A DNA stretch of 64,000 nt from Smallanthus sonchifolius. Lineage: Eukaryota > Streptophyta > Magnoliopsida > Asterales > Asteraceae. Location: the NCBI GenBank assembly GCA_023525975.1, contig CM042044.1:14122501-14186500 (forward strand), in the 5' to 3' direction. Position 1 is the first letter of the stretch. Each line of letters opens with the position of its first letter. A program made the translations under genes and the position numbers. Below are positions 36,238 to 47,442 of the stretch, in pieces. The notes beneath the pieces are model-generated. The model was not told the origin of the DNA. It searched no databases and saw only the letters and a program-made list of their open reading frames with translations.

Positions 36238-37941
36238 TGATGTATTCCAAAATACATTCTTTTATCGTGTACAGTTTGTATAATTTCGTCAGTGTTAGTT
36301 TGGTTTTCGTCAGAATTTGCGTACTTCTAATCCAATTGCGTTTTGCAGGTCTTGAATCGTAGAAATAGCTGAAAAGTGAGGAAAACAAGCTGAAACATGA
36401 AAAAGTCGAGTCCTGGAACGTATTGGACTGCTCGGGAGCTGAAGCGCGTTGAAAGTGCTGGAAAAGTGGCTTCTGGCGGGCCGCGACAATAAAGGTAACG
36501 CCTCTCGCGGGAGGTGAGAGACTGTTAAATGTGCTGACGTCATAAAGACGGTCGCGGGCCGCGACTAACATGAAGGACTTTCTCGCGCCCCGTGAGAAAG
36601 TGTTGTCGCCAGATTTGAAGCTGCTGGGTTTGGATTTGTTAAGTGAAACATATAAATACTTAATTGTGTTTAACCTAAACCCTAGTTACGAATTAACATA
36701 ACCCTGGGCGATTTTGGAGCATTGATTGAGGCGTTTCTGAGTTCTTGGAGCTGCTGGTTGAAGGATTGAAGTCGGGAGAATCATTCGGGTCACGTTTGTG
36801 TCATTCGGGTGTCTTTACTTTCGTCTCTTTCTTTAGACTATGTTTTGTGTTCTTGATTATACTTCATTCTTGATGTTTTCAATTACTTTGATTGGCTAAA
36901 TTTATCGTACTACCTAGACTAGATGAATGATTGTCTAAAGTTCTGATTTTATTATGGATTTATGGATTTTATGGATTATTTATGAATTGTAGGTGATTTG
37001 TTCTATTGATTAGATGTGTTTGCATATTTGATATTGTTTGAATATTGTTTATTGCTTCGTGAGATTCTTGGTGACGGTCTTTATCACATAATAGAGTCTT
37101 GCTAGGTTTTAGATTTTGGTGAGTGTCTATATCACGTAATAAATCTTCAATCTTTAGGGTTAAATTGGCCATTAAACCTTAGAAGTAATATTTGGTAATC
37201 TTATAAAATCAAGTGTTCTACTAATCATCAATAGCTGAAAGGTGCGAGATTATTGCTAGGTCTAAGTCATTAAACTGAAAGGTAGGAGCTTTGTTAGGAG
37301 TGAACCTTTTGGCTATTGTCTAGCAAGTCTAACGAGAAAACAACTCTATCCTTGGTTTAGGTCTTGAAAGGGAGTAAGCCTCTAAGGGTACTTTCATAAA
37401 TCCGTTAGGTGTCTTGAAAGAGAGTCTAATAACCGGTAATCTAAACAACCTTTAGGGTATCATAGCGTGCTTTTGAGAAGGGTTAGGAGTCCTTTAGATA
37501 TCCTGAGAGGTGAGAACTTTATGATCCCGGTTCCATAGTAAACAATTTCCAGATAAAATCATTACTAAAAGCAATCAGGATTCCAGTCTAGGTAGTGTTT
37601 CCACCATCTGAGTAAAAGTCCAAGTTAATTCGTATTTGTTAATTTAGTTAATTAATTTAGTTTAATTTAATTGCATTTTTAGGATTTTTAGAAACCCCCC
37701 CCCCCCCCAAACAATTAAACAATTAGTTCAGTCAGTGTCAGTCATAGTCTAGATAGAGCCGTTAACGTAATTCGATAGAGTCTCGTGGGTTCGATATCCG
37801 GACTTTCATTAGCTATACTAGAGTCGATTGGTACACTTGCCGGTTAGTAGTTTAGTGTGTCTTAGTGAGTCTAGAGTATTACTTAGAGTCTAGAATTAGG
37901 TTAATTTAGTTAATTTTATTAAACTACTTTTTAGCACAGCA
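36238..37941 (+). repeat. 3' LTR of the Athila element
   Basis: Starts TGATGTATTCCAAAAT, 1704 bp long like the 5' copy. By eye I found seven substitutions (about 0.4 percent). Confidence 0.95.
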
Positions 37942-38247
37942 ATATCGCAGAAGAGAAGTGGATGGAATCAAGTAAGCTCTGCCCTTGCTTCTGCAGTTCA
38001 TGGTATGGTAACTGGACAAGGTTTCAATTTTGCACATTTATTATTTGAAGGTGCAAAACAAGCCTTCTTTATGTACCCTAGGTTCTTGCAGGAAGTTTAT
38101 AATAATGAAATAAAAGATCTTTCAAAACCTAGAAGAATCCACTTGATGTTGGGTCATAAAAATAACATTTTTCAAAGTATGAGAACAGTTTCCAAAAAGT
38201 TCTCAGGGGTCAATGTTCCATTGTTATCTACAATGTTGAACATATAA
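37942..38247 (+). pseudogene. Post-pol Sirevirus ORF, continuation after the Athila insertion
   Basis: From ATATC the frame of 18680-19140 resumes with SGWNQVSSALASAVHGMV, then FNFAHLLFEGAKQAFFMYPRFLQ, characteristic of this plant retroelement ORF family. A TAA after LSTMLNI (38245-38247) ends this stretch. Confidence 0.75.
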
Positions 38248-39277
38248 AGCATCCAGGGTGACAGTTCAGTAGTCTCAGCTAATACTGATCCCACACCCTC
38301 CACTTCACAGCCTGAACATTTTTCTACTTCCCTTGATCGAACCCATGTGCAGCCTATTGAGGGTGCACAGGCACAACAAATACTTACACCAGTTCTTCAA
38401 GCCTAATTGGAACACAGGGCCCTAGTTGAGGCAAATTCAAGCCTAATTGGAACACAGGGCCCTAGTTGAGGCAAGTTATACCCGAAAGAGAAAAAGGAGC
38501 AAGAATACTCCTTCTATTCTTGAATCTCAAGCCTAATCCCAACCCAAAAGCCCTTATTCAGAATACCAACATTCCAATGAGGATATCAAAAGGGATAGCC
38601 ACATTACTAGGGAGACTTCCTTGGAAGTCCCTCTATTAGGATCAGGATCACATCCCGGGTCCATAAAACAACCTCTTGAGCCTATACACTCTTCTTTTTC
38701 TTTGAACTTAAGTACAGAGGCACCTTGTCCACATGATGTACCTTCAACAACTGCCACTATCTCGAAGGTACTGATTGACTTGGCTGCCAAAGTACCCAGC
38801 CCAAGTTCATCACCTAAGAAGGTTCACTCTGGAAGTGTTGAAAGAGTGAATGTGGAAAGGGCTATCACTACTGCTGGTTCATCAACTGACTAGGAGGACA
38901 GTGATAACATCATTAAGTCCACAACCATGGCAACTCACGGTGAGGATGTTTCTTTTGAAACATTCTTCACTAAGAGGAATCCTAAGCGCCAAGAAAACCA
39001 GGGTGATGGGGATGCAGAGGCTAGGCCTAAGGCCCCATCTAGTTCCAAGGATTCCACAACTGTGGATGAGGACAGACTGAAACTGGAAAACATGGAATTG
39101 ACGGCCAGGGTGGCTATGCTAGAGGCTGAAGTGTCCAAACTAAGGCACCAAGTCTCTATACATGAAGCCCATCAATGCCTAAGTGTGACTTCTCCTTCCC
39201 TTGTATCAGTGGGAACCCAAACAGATCACACATTATACACTGATGCAACCAAAAAAGGGGGAGATAGTTGCTATTGA
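38248..39277 (+). pseudogene. Post-pol Sirevirus ORF, middle part with leucine-zipper-like segment
   Basis: Serine/threonine/proline-rich sequence in broken frames. A 41-bp tandem duplication containing CACAGGGCCCTAGTTGAGG lies at 38399-38478. From 38621 the frame is open to 38893 and, after a stop, on to 39277. It includes a heptad segment ENMELTARVAMLEAEVSKLRHQ (about 39090-39150) that looks like a coiled coil. Confidence 0.6.
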
Positions 39278-40520
39278 AGATGACAAAGATAGTCTTGATG
39301 AATGGATACAAGAACAAGCTGTATGTCAAAGCACACTTTTTAAGCCTGCTTTTGTTCAAGTTCATGACTTGCCAGACTCGGAAGATGAAGAGGAAGAGAT
39401 CTCTGAGAATTGGAAGTTAGTTGCCAAGGCTGTAGATGAAGTTTTCCCTGAGGAGGTGGATATTGACAATGAAGATGAAGAAATACCTTCCTCCTTTTCT
39501 CTACTTCCAGCTGCTGCTGCTATATCCAGACAGGTCATATCTCCCCATTTTCCTTTAACTGCACATAATCTGGAGTTTGACTCAATCTTGTCATAGAGAT
39601 ATGATGGTCTGTCTGAGAGATTCTGGATTGGGTGGGAGTTTGCTGGAGTACACGAACTTAGGTGGGGGAATTTGAACTTATTTGACACTCTATCTTTGCA
39701 CCTGACTGAGTGTATCAACACATATGATGATTTGCATGCTATGCTTGCCGTTGAGCGCTTCCATGACATATGTGAAGACAACATGCCCAGATTTGAAGTT
39801 TTTCTTGATCTTGTTAAGAAAGTGGCATATAATAAAGTTGAGGATGAAGAAGCAGAGTCCTCCCAAGCAGCTCAACAAAGACAGGCTCAAAGGTCTGAAT
39901 TAATAAGAAGCAGGGTGTTAACAGAAGACCAAGTCATGTGCTTCAGAAGGTACTTATACAATGAAGTGGTCAGGGGTTTGGAAGTGCATGGATGGTCAAG
40001 CACTGGGTCCTCTGGCTTTCAGTTCTTTCTGTGTGATGGATCATCCTTTATCATTAACAACATTCAACAAATCCTACTCCTCAACCCAGACTTCCTCTAC
40101 AAGGTCTTTGAACTCAGGACTCATATCTGCAACATCAACTCCTCAGAAAGTCAAGAAATGATCAAGATTGTCAAAGCTTTTCTTGAGAAAGAGGGATGGA
40201 TTGCAATGGATGATTCTGACTCAGACCTATCCATTCCCTCCTCACCAACTGTCATCATGAATGCAGCAGAAGAATCAAAAAGAATGGCTGAACAGAAGAT
40301 TAAAGAGGCATATAAGGCTGAATCTGGAAAGGAATGGGAGATAGGTGAGAATGAAGAAGTCCTTTCCACTTTGTCTGTTCCTCAAATTGCCAATAAAGTT
40401 GAAGTTGAGATCTCAACAGCATCTCTCACATTTGCTGTTGTGATCCATGAAGTTGAAGCAGAGGCATCCAATAAAGACAAAGGGAAGGGTATCATGACTG
40501 AAGAAGAAGAAGAAGAATAA
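39201..40520 (+). pseudogene. Post-pol Sirevirus ORF, acidic and structured part
   Basis: After a frame change the ORF is acidic (LPDSEDEEEEISENWK), then structured: SERFWIGWEFAGVHELRWGNL in a stretch after an internal stop at 39594, VERFHDICEDNMPRFEVFLDL and RSRVLTEDQVMCFRRYLYNE. The last part is a lysine/glutamate-rich helix ending in EEEEEE and a stop at 40518. I do not recognise an enzymatic domain. Confidence 0.6.
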
Positions 40521-41928
40521 AGGATAGACAAAGAGAAGAAAGAAAAGGAGAAAAGAAGAAGAGAAAGGAAAGAGGAAGAGATGGCTGAGCTCAAAAAGGC
40601 TCAAGAAAGGAAAGATGCCATACTCCTCCGAGAACAGCAAATCCAGTTGCATGCTAGGCAACTGGATAAATTAAAAGTTAAAGTTTCTGCAGCTGCTCAA
40701 ATAAAAGAAGATGAAGCTTTAGCTCTTCAGCTGCAGGAACAATTGAATAAAGAAGAAGAGAGAGAAAAGAAGAAGCTAAATTCAGAATCACTGATTCTGA
40801 ATTAGCAAAATAAATGAGATAGGAGTGGATTGAAGCTCTAATTTCTCAGGGTGAGGATGAAGACTACCTTGAGAAATTATCCAATAAAGAAATATACAGA
40901 GCCTTCATGGGACAACAAGGTAAATTGGCCAACAAGAAGAGGGAAGAAGAAGAAGAAGAAGAAAAGGCCAAACATAAGTCCAGAAAAGCCATTGCCTTCA
41001 ATGTTAGAACCCATGAAGAAAGGAAGGTCGTGATGGACTTCATAAGTACAGAAAAGCCAATGCTTTCAATGTTAGAACCCATGAAGAAAGGAAGGTCATG
41101 ATGGACTTCCTGAAGGCTAGAGGTGAGAGTGGAAAGAGGCTAGGTCCCATGAGTTTCATGAACCTGCAAGCCCTCTATGTCAAAGTTAAAAAGGAAGAGG
41201 AAGAGAGACTGGGAAGACAGGCTCAAAAAGAAGGGTAGACACTCAAGCTGCTGAAAGAAAACAAAAGAAACCCAAGCCCTCTCCCTCATCCACTCCTTCC
41301 TATGTCCAACAACTTTCCACTCTCCCTCTTAGACCTCCCTCCTCTCCACCCAAAGAGTCCAAATCCTCTCACCCAGCCCCTCCTCATCAAAAGCCTCCAA
41401 AGAAGAAAACCAAACCTACTACCACACCAGAAGAGTCAAGAGAAATTGTAGTATGGTTCTACAACAATCAAGACCAGTGGTTTGAAGTCTTCAGGGGAAG
41501 GGCAGAAGTAAAAAGATCAATCTATACATCTGTTGATGAGGTGATGCAGCTTCTAGATTCTGATCTCCAAAGAATGATGGAGCTGGGTGAAGCTCATGAG
41601 CCTGAGAATGAAAGTGGGAGGCATCTGTTGCTAGTGATTAAACATCACTTCAATCCTAGCAAAGATGTAATTATTGATGCTAAACCTCTCCAATCCCACT
41701 TTCCATTCATCAGTTGGTCCTACAATGTTGCTTAGGATGAGTACACTTTAATATATGTCAGAGGACAAAAGATGAGATGCTCAAGCAAGGCCATCTTCAG
41801 CATGCCAAGCAAGGATATCAAGTCTCTATCTGAACTTCCTCTGGACAATCAAAGCAAGGACCCAAGAGGCTATAAGACAGCAATGATAGTTGCTCACATG
41901 CACAAGCTTCAACAACAACAGCAATAAG
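40521..41928 (+). pseudogene. Post-pol Sirevirus ORF, C-terminal part
   Basis: Glu/Lys-rich coiled-coil-like sequence (EEMAELKKAQERKDAILL, QLHARQLDKLKVK) with a stop near 40803. A roughly 74-bp tandem duplication lies at 40980-41100 (both copies end CCCATGAAGAAAGGAAGGTC). A proline-rich stretch follows (41270-41420). The final part has VWFYNNQDQWFEVFRGRAEV and LQSHFPFISWSYNVA, ending just before the polypurine tract. Confidence 0.55.
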
Positions 41929-41950
41929 AGAGTTTTGGTAGCATCAGTAT

Positions 41951-41959
41951 AGGGGAGTT
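41951..41959 (+). other. Polypurine tract of the Sirevirus-like element
   Basis: AGGGGAGTT directly before the 3' LTR start TGTAGAG; expected primer for plus-strand DNA synthesis. Confidence 0.7.
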
Positions 41960-42664
41960 TGTAGAGATAAAGACTAATGGCTACAAAATTCTCTAAGTTC
42001 AATTGTTGCGGACTCCACAATTTTGCTGCTGCCTTACAAGCTGCTACGGATAAGGTTAGTTGCTGCGGATAGTGTGTTCTCCTGCTGATGAACAACTATG
42101 CTGCGGATAGCCTTATCAGCAGAAATCCAGAGTTGTTGCTGATAGGCTTCTCAGCAGCATCAAACACTTGATGCTGCTGATAGGAAAATCATCAGCAGCT
42201 TTAACTTTGCTACTGACACCTCTGCTACAAAATTGACCCACCTATCAACAGAAGGAATGTTATTGGTGCAGATGATTAAAGACAAAGCTACCACTTCTTT
42301 AGTCTCCTGCAATGATTCCTAAGAAGACTTTTGACCTGAACGGAACTGTTTGCATCAGCTTGTCTTTTAGTTGTCTACCAATTGTAGTGCAACTTGTAAC
42401 TGTCAAAGATCAACGGCTTGTGTTTGATATGATCCTTATAATCAAGGGTCTGTCTTGATTCTAAGTTCCTTTATATGTATTGTATATTCATTTTGTACAA
42501 GTGTGTTTCCTTAGGGTTTTCTCTGTAATATTGTAAACATTGAAGATTAATACACTTTGCATTTATCAGTATTAGCTTTGTTTACCTGTTTACACTGCAT
42601 AGTTGTGATTGTTTCCGCCAATCTCAACTAGAACAAGAACCATCTTGTAATCACCGATCCTACA
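41960..42664 (+). repeat. 3' LTR of the Sirevirus-like element
   Basis: Same ends as the 5' LTR (TGTAGAGATAAAGACTA, ACCGATCCTACA), 705 bp. Its CTGCTGATAGG/TATCAGCAGC palindromes are better preserved than in the 5' copy, for example GATGCTGCTGATAGG near 42171. Confidence 0.93.
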
Positions 42665-42669
42665 GTATG

Positions 42670-42930
42670 CAATCATGGTGGGGAACCTAAATGCAGTGGC
42701 ACAGTCAGGCGTACTAGGAGCATACATGATTAAGCTCGTAGGGAGGTACATCGAAAAGAGTAATAGTTGGAGGTTGGACGTGACAGACGAGACACACAAC
42801 CACGATCCTATTGTCTTTGAGGAAGGCCACGTGCAGCTTAGGAAGATGCCCGTCGGGGAAATTGATGAGGTTGAGAGGTTACACCGGCAGCACGTGCGGG
42901 CACGTCACATTCTTGCAGCCGTACGGGAAG
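42670..42930 (+). pseudogene. FAR1/MULE-type DNA-binding domain, 3' part
   Basis: Read on from the 5' part it gives CNHGGEPKCSGTVRRTRS. After a 1-base frameshift it gives LVGRYIEKSNSWRLDVTDE and THNHDPIVFEEGHVQLRK, the H-x-H end of the FAR1 zinc-binding domain. It reaches HVRARHILAAVRE, where family members continue into a transposase or OTU region. Here the frame runs straight into CCGTACGGGAAG palindromes and a stop, so the catalytic part is absent. The expected second zinc cysteine seems lost next to the frameshift. Confidence 0.65.
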
Positions 42931-43175
42931 CGTTACCCGTACGGGAAGAGTTTCCCATACGGGAAGGCCCAAACGTGACGGTTGTAAATATTTTTGGTCC
43001 ATAAACGTCACGTTTGGACCCAAACGTGACGGTTGTGGATATTATTTGGGTGACAGACATCTCTGGCAAATGTGAATCCTAATAAAGGTGAACGGTCACA
43101 TTTAGGCCCATATGTGACCGTTATGGGAATCCCAATAAAGGGGCAGCGGTCACGGGTAGGTCCATACGTGACGGT
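42918..43175. repeat. CCGTACGGG and CGTCACG palindrome cluster between the two genes
   Basis: Three CCGTACGGGAAG-like copies at 42920-42967. Then GGCCCAAACGTGACGG, ACGTCACGTTTGGACC and CCCAAACGTGACGG (42966-43034), and further TTAGGCCCATATGTGACCG and GTCCATACGTGACGG at 43100-43173. These match the clusters at 9645-9935 and 52125-52335. Confidence 0.8.
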
Positions 43176-43189
43176 TGCTTCGTATCCGT

Positions 43190-44220
43190 TACATATAGAC
43201 CTCACTAACCACAGAACCGTCACCACGATCAACCACCCGTCACCGCTTCCTCACACTACCACCGCAACCACCGTCTTCCTCACACCACCGTCTTCCTCCA
43301 GCACCTTCACCGTCTTTCTCACACACCACCACAACCACCGTCTCTCTCACACACCACCGCAACCACCGGAGACGAGGACCGCCGAAGAAGAAAACCGTCG
43401 GAGAAGACTACCGCAACCAGGTAAGTAATTTTACAAACCTAATTTTATCGTTTCCAACCGATTAATAACTTAGATTTGTTAGGTTTGCCCTTAGATCTAG
43501 TGTAGGTTTATGACGGGTTACGACGGTTTACGGTGGTATATGTGTATATGTGTGTGTTGTATATGTGTATGTATGTGTATGTGTGTATATGTGTATGTAT
43601 GTGTGTTGTGTATATGTGTATATGTGTGTGTATGTGTGTTATATGTGTTGTATATGTGTATGTATGTGTGTGTATATGTGTATAATAATAATAATAATCT
43701 TATTATTATAATAATAATAATAATAATCTTGTAATAATAATAATAATATAATCTTATAATAATAATAATAATCTTATAATAATAATAATAATAATAATCG
43801 TCATCTTATTATAATAATAACAATAATAATAATATAATCTTATAATAATAATAATAATAATAATAATAAACCTAAACCTTAAACCTTAAACCTTAAATCG
43901 TAAACCTAAAACTAAACCTTAAACCGTAAACCCTAAACGTTAGTTTAACAAAAATTTTAATAATTATAAATACGGATTTATGCGCAGATATGTCTAGTTC
44001 CGAGGATGAGCAGCAGCGATTTATTCTAGGGATTGACGACTACCCGCACCTTCAATTTCAGGAGGGTAAGACGGCACACCGGCGGTTTATGGCTCTTAGA
44101 GGGAGGAAGGTGGAGCCCAACATCGTTTTGTCACGGGAGTGGTTTGATGAGGTTGGCGAGCTAGCGAGGGCGACAACGATTATTGGACATGATAGCCCGT
44201 GGGATAGTCTATTTACTATG
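43190..44220 (+). pseudogene. ATHILA-ORF1-like gene, leader, intron and first coding exon
   Basis: A CCACCGCAACCACCG-rich leader ends at CAACCAG (43420). An intron with consensus GTAAGT start and TGCGCAG end spans 43421-43987. The ATG at 43990 is two bases after it. The first 77 codons (MSSSEDEQQRFILGIDDY, REWFDEVGELARATTIIG) run to CTATG at 44220. There a solo LTR interrupts, and the frame resumes at 50471 with GWPAHRDLTLEVYFTFVF. The family resembles the ATHILA ORF1 proteins of unknown function, yet no Athila LTR or pol surrounds it. Confidence 0.6.
43541..43945. repeat. Three stacked simple repeats in the intron
   Basis: A TGTGTATATG-type tract (43541-43683), then TAA trinucleotide tracts (43682-43868), then degenerate seven-base units of the AAACCTT/AAACCCT type (43869-43938), close to the plant telomere repeat CCCTAAA. 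Confidence 0.9.
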
Positions 44221-44619
44221 TGTCACACCCCAACCGACGGCGGAAACATCGGGCGGGACATGTAGACTGTTCATAAGCTCATGGTTTACTAATAGTTATA
44301 ATAATTACATAATCAATTTCATTTCGTAGCTCAAATAACAATTACAACAATTACAAGAGTCATAAATACATGTATATCTTTATTAAATTTAAAACTAGGT
44401 CCTCAATCCTAAGTGAAGCAACTTGAATCTTAACTCAAACATCCGTACCTGAAACATGATAAAATTAGAGGGTCAACTATAAATAGTTGGTGAGCATACA
44501 TAGGTTTTAACACCACAAGTAAAGTTCAAATGTTTTATGTACAATTCATATGATACATGGTTTATAAAGCATTTATGGAGAATCTAAGTTAAGCTAACTG
44601 CACAAATCAAACCTTGTAA

Positions 44620-44905
44620 CTGAATGGCATAACAACACATGTTATCCTGATATAAATGTAGGGCATAACAACACATGTTATCCTGATGTAAATGTATGGC
44701 ATAACGACACATGTTATCCTGATGTAAATGTAGGGCATAACAAAACATGTTATCCTGATGTAAATATAGGGCATAACAACACATGTTATCCTGATGTAAA
44801 TGTAGGACATAACAACACATGTTATCCTGATGTAAATGTAGGGCATAACAAAACATATTATTCTGATGTAAATGTAAGGCATAACAACAAATGTTATCCC
44901 GGTGT
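44620..44905. repeat. 39-bp tandem repeat with ATAACAACACATGTTAT palindrome
   Basis: About seven units of GGCATAACAACACATGTTAT plus CCTGATGTAAATGTA. Each unit holds an inverted repeat ATAACA/TGTTAT with a 5-base centre that varies (ACACA, AAACA, ACAAA). Confidence 0.9.
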
Positions 44906-45691
44906 AAAGTGTTAATGACTGCATGAGCGTATTATGTATATGTAGTCTTAACAAATAGCATTTAAGCATAAAGCACAAATAAACACATATGATCATATTG
45001 TTGAATTGTACGTGTGTAATTGCAAATAATGTTTGTTGAGTAATTATGTTTCACCCAAAAAATGTACAAAAGGAAAATGGGCTATGTAAACTCACTTGTA
45101 TTAGTAGCTTGTAGATCACACGGGTAGGATGTTGCACCAGTGATTAGCTAACCACAAGGTTAACCTACAATGGAGTTGTATACATGTATTAATGATATGC
45201 ACAATTTGGGGAATCCTATAGAGTAAAGGGTTTGAGTAAAGGGTTGGATGAAGGTGCGGACTTGTTTGTGTACAAAAGGTGTTTATGTGATCACATGTAA
45301 AGGACGTGTGTAGAACTATGTATGATTGTATGTGTATTTGAACAAAAGGTTAAAAGCAACACGTTTAATCCAAGTATGTATCTTTGTTTATGAATATAGA
45401 AATAATAAATGATTAGGGTTTTGTTAAAACTATTTAAATAGATATGTATTTAAATAAATAAAATCCCTTTTTTTTATTCACTTAGTAAAAAAAGGTGTGT
45501 CAAAATGGAGAGTATAGTAATCCAAATATATTAAGGAATTTATGTTGTAAATATTTAATAAATTTTAAACCCTAATTAGTTACATGTTTTTAGGGTAAAA
45601 TGATTTTGTAAAGATATAAAAATGATGGGGTAAAACCTTACAAGATAACAATGGGTTTGTAGAATAATCGTATAATAATTTATGATAGTTC

Positions 45692-45745
<54 letters not shown>

Positions 45746-45899
45746 AATTAAGTTTTTATTAGGTTTTAAGAAGTAAAATGGTTTATCTTAAAAGTTTAAC
45801 AATTTAACATTATAAAACTATTATGAGTTTTCAGAGTTTTATAAAAATGTTTTTTTGCTAAAAGATTGGGTGCTTAAAAATGAGAAAACAAATCAATGG

Positions 45900-45952
45900 A
45901 ACTGACAAGGATCGAACCCGGGTGGGTTTTGTGAGGACATAGGCACTTTACC
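45900..45952 (-). ncRNA. tRNA-like module 1, B-box half (split)
   Basis: On the minus strand this half contains ACCCGGGTTCGATCCTTG, a consensus B box (GGTTCGATCC), followed by a TTTT run about 20 bases on. The A-box half, TGGTCTAGTGGTAA, is at 48850-48871, beyond the inserted solo LTR. The insertion point is at the end of the A box. Confidence 0.55.
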
Positions 45953-46188
45953 TGTAACATTTCTGGTTTTATTACCTTTATTTTCAGTTCAGTGTAACAC
46001 ATTTCAAATCCAATTCTAGTGCAATGTTATAAAATTCATTTGTGCAAGCAACTAAACCCTAGGTCTCAATGCAAACTCATGAGATTTATACTTAAACACA
46101 TCATTCAAACCCTAAAATACAATTCATAAGTTTGACATAAAGACACCCAGTCTAAGTTGAAACAAAATTCAAGGGTTTACATATTGGT

Positions 46189-46231
<43 letters not shown>

Positions 46232-47206
46232 TAAACATATGTAAACTGTATAAAATACTAAAATATTTCAAAACTCACTTATTCATAAGATTTATATAGT
46301 TTTAAACCAAAAAAATAAAGTTATAAATATATATAGATGTAATTACGTACAAATTAAATAAATTAGTTTCAACCCTTTATCATTTTGGATCCTCAAATTG
46401 AACCTACACCTTTGAATTGAACCCTTTGACCCAATTTTGAACCCATTCATCACAACATGACCAATTTGGACCTTATTTGACTTCCTAAAGTCAAACAGAG
46501 CAACTCCTCACATATTTCATAGTAGAAATCGATCGAGCACAACTAAGTTGGACTTTTGTCGAACCCTAGAGCATTACCGACCTCGTCCCAGCCCACTAAC
46601 CATCCTAATTCAATCAATTCAACGGCAGAATTCAAATTTTAAACAAGTTTGACTCGACAGAGTCAAACCGAGCCTCAATCCTTTCCAAATCAGGAAATTC
46701 GAGCGAAATCAATCCCGCAAATCACGTCCAAACGATCCTCGGATGTATTCAGACCATGTACAAGGCCCGATACACTTCTAACTGATTTGATTCAGGCGTA
46801 TAACCCCCCGACAGCCGTTATCTCCGAATCTCAAATCAATTCGTCTAATTAGGGTGAAATTAATCGAATTAAATCAGTCACACACTTGCGCAATCACCAT
46901 TTCAAACTCTCTGAACATTCACCCGATCCTCATTTCGCATCCGGAGTCCTGTCGAGTAGCAAGAATAGTGGAATCTTCGTTCCAGCCATCCTCACTCGTC
47001 TCTACACCAAATCACGTGAGTTTTGTGCCTATAGTTTCGTAATCATATAGCGATCAAAAGCCCTCTATCAATTTCGCAAGATAGAGGGCATCAAACTCGA
47101 ATTCCCTTTGAATCCATAACTTGTTTATACGGGTTCAAAGTATGATTCTGGTTCGATTGATTTAGCGTATTTTAAATTTGAGATTCCTTGTTTAAACAGC
47201 GAAACC

Positions 47207-47284
47207 ACCCGGTCCAGATGGTAAATCATTGCACCACTGGACCCGGTGGCGTGGGTTCGAAACCCACAAGTCCGGGTTTTTTTT
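47207..47284 (+). ncRNA. tRNA-like module 3 (inner solo LTR)
   Basis: A-box-like GGTCCAGATGGTAA at 47211. T-arm with a 5-bp stem GTGGG/CCCAC and 7-base loop TTCGAAA at 47251-47267. A 4-bp anticodon-like stem at 47234-47237/47246-47249. Outer arms CCCGG/CCGGG. A T8 run follows at 47277-47284, as for a Pol III terminator. Whether it is transcribed is unknown. Confidence 0.55.
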
Positions 47285-47361
47285 GCGTGTTTTCCCTTAA
47301 CCGGACCCGGCCATTGTAGTCATGGGTTTAAACACATTCAGAACCAAACCCAGTAACGAAT

Positions 47362-47442
47362 ACCTCCCCTGGTCCAATGGTAACATAATCATCCCACACA
47401 AGAACCACCCGGGTTTGAGCCGGGTGGCCTATTACTTTTTTT
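47362..47442 (+). ncRNA. tRNA-like module 4 (inner solo LTR)
   Basis: A-box-like CTGGTCCAATGGTAA (47369), T-arm-like CACCCGG/CCGGGTG around GTTTGAG (47406-47426), and a T7 run at 47436. It aligns with module 1 of the outer copy through CTGGTCYARTGGTAA and CCACCCGGGTT. Confidence 0.55.

Larger units (their letters stand above)
19141..37941 (+). mobile_element. Ty3/gypsy Athila-lineage retrotransposon
   Basis: LTRs of 1704 bp each at 19141-20844 and 36238-37941, TSD ATATC on both sides (19136-19140 and 37942-37946), a primer site of the Athila/Tat type, and the order gag-protease-RT-RNase H-integrase. RT has an FMDDF box and integrase has TNGQVENANRGVK, without a chromodomain, consistent with Athila. 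I count only seven substitutions between LTRs, so it is young. Without the nested 7.3-kb element it is about 11.5 kb. It lacks any evident env-like ORF after pol. Confidence 0.93.
11042..42664 (+). mobile_element. Ty1/copia Sirevirus-like retrotransposon with nested insertions
   Basis: Direct LTRs at 11042-11736 and 41960-42664, a tRNA-Met primer site, the order gag-protease-integrase-RT-RNase H typical of copia, and a long extra ORF between pol and the 3' LTR. The extra ORF, long coiled-coil gag and palindromes in noncoding DNA fit the SIRE/Sirevirus lineage. TSD is GGATG (11037-11041) versus GTATG (42665-42669), one mismatch. Without the 18.8-kb Athila insertion it is about 12.8 kb. Many stops and frameshifts and visible LTR differences show it is dead and the oldest retroelement of this nest. 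Confidence 0.9.

Noticed and set aside
44584..44996. Minus-strand ORFs of 90 and 129 residues with repeated CYALHLHQDNM or PYIYIRIT
   Set aside because: Both are translations of the 39-bp tandem repeat in different frames; no coding signal.
47207..47442. Functional tRNA genes
   Set aside because: A and B boxes are good, but D and anticodon arms are imperfect and no clear anticodon is seen; called tRNA-like only.
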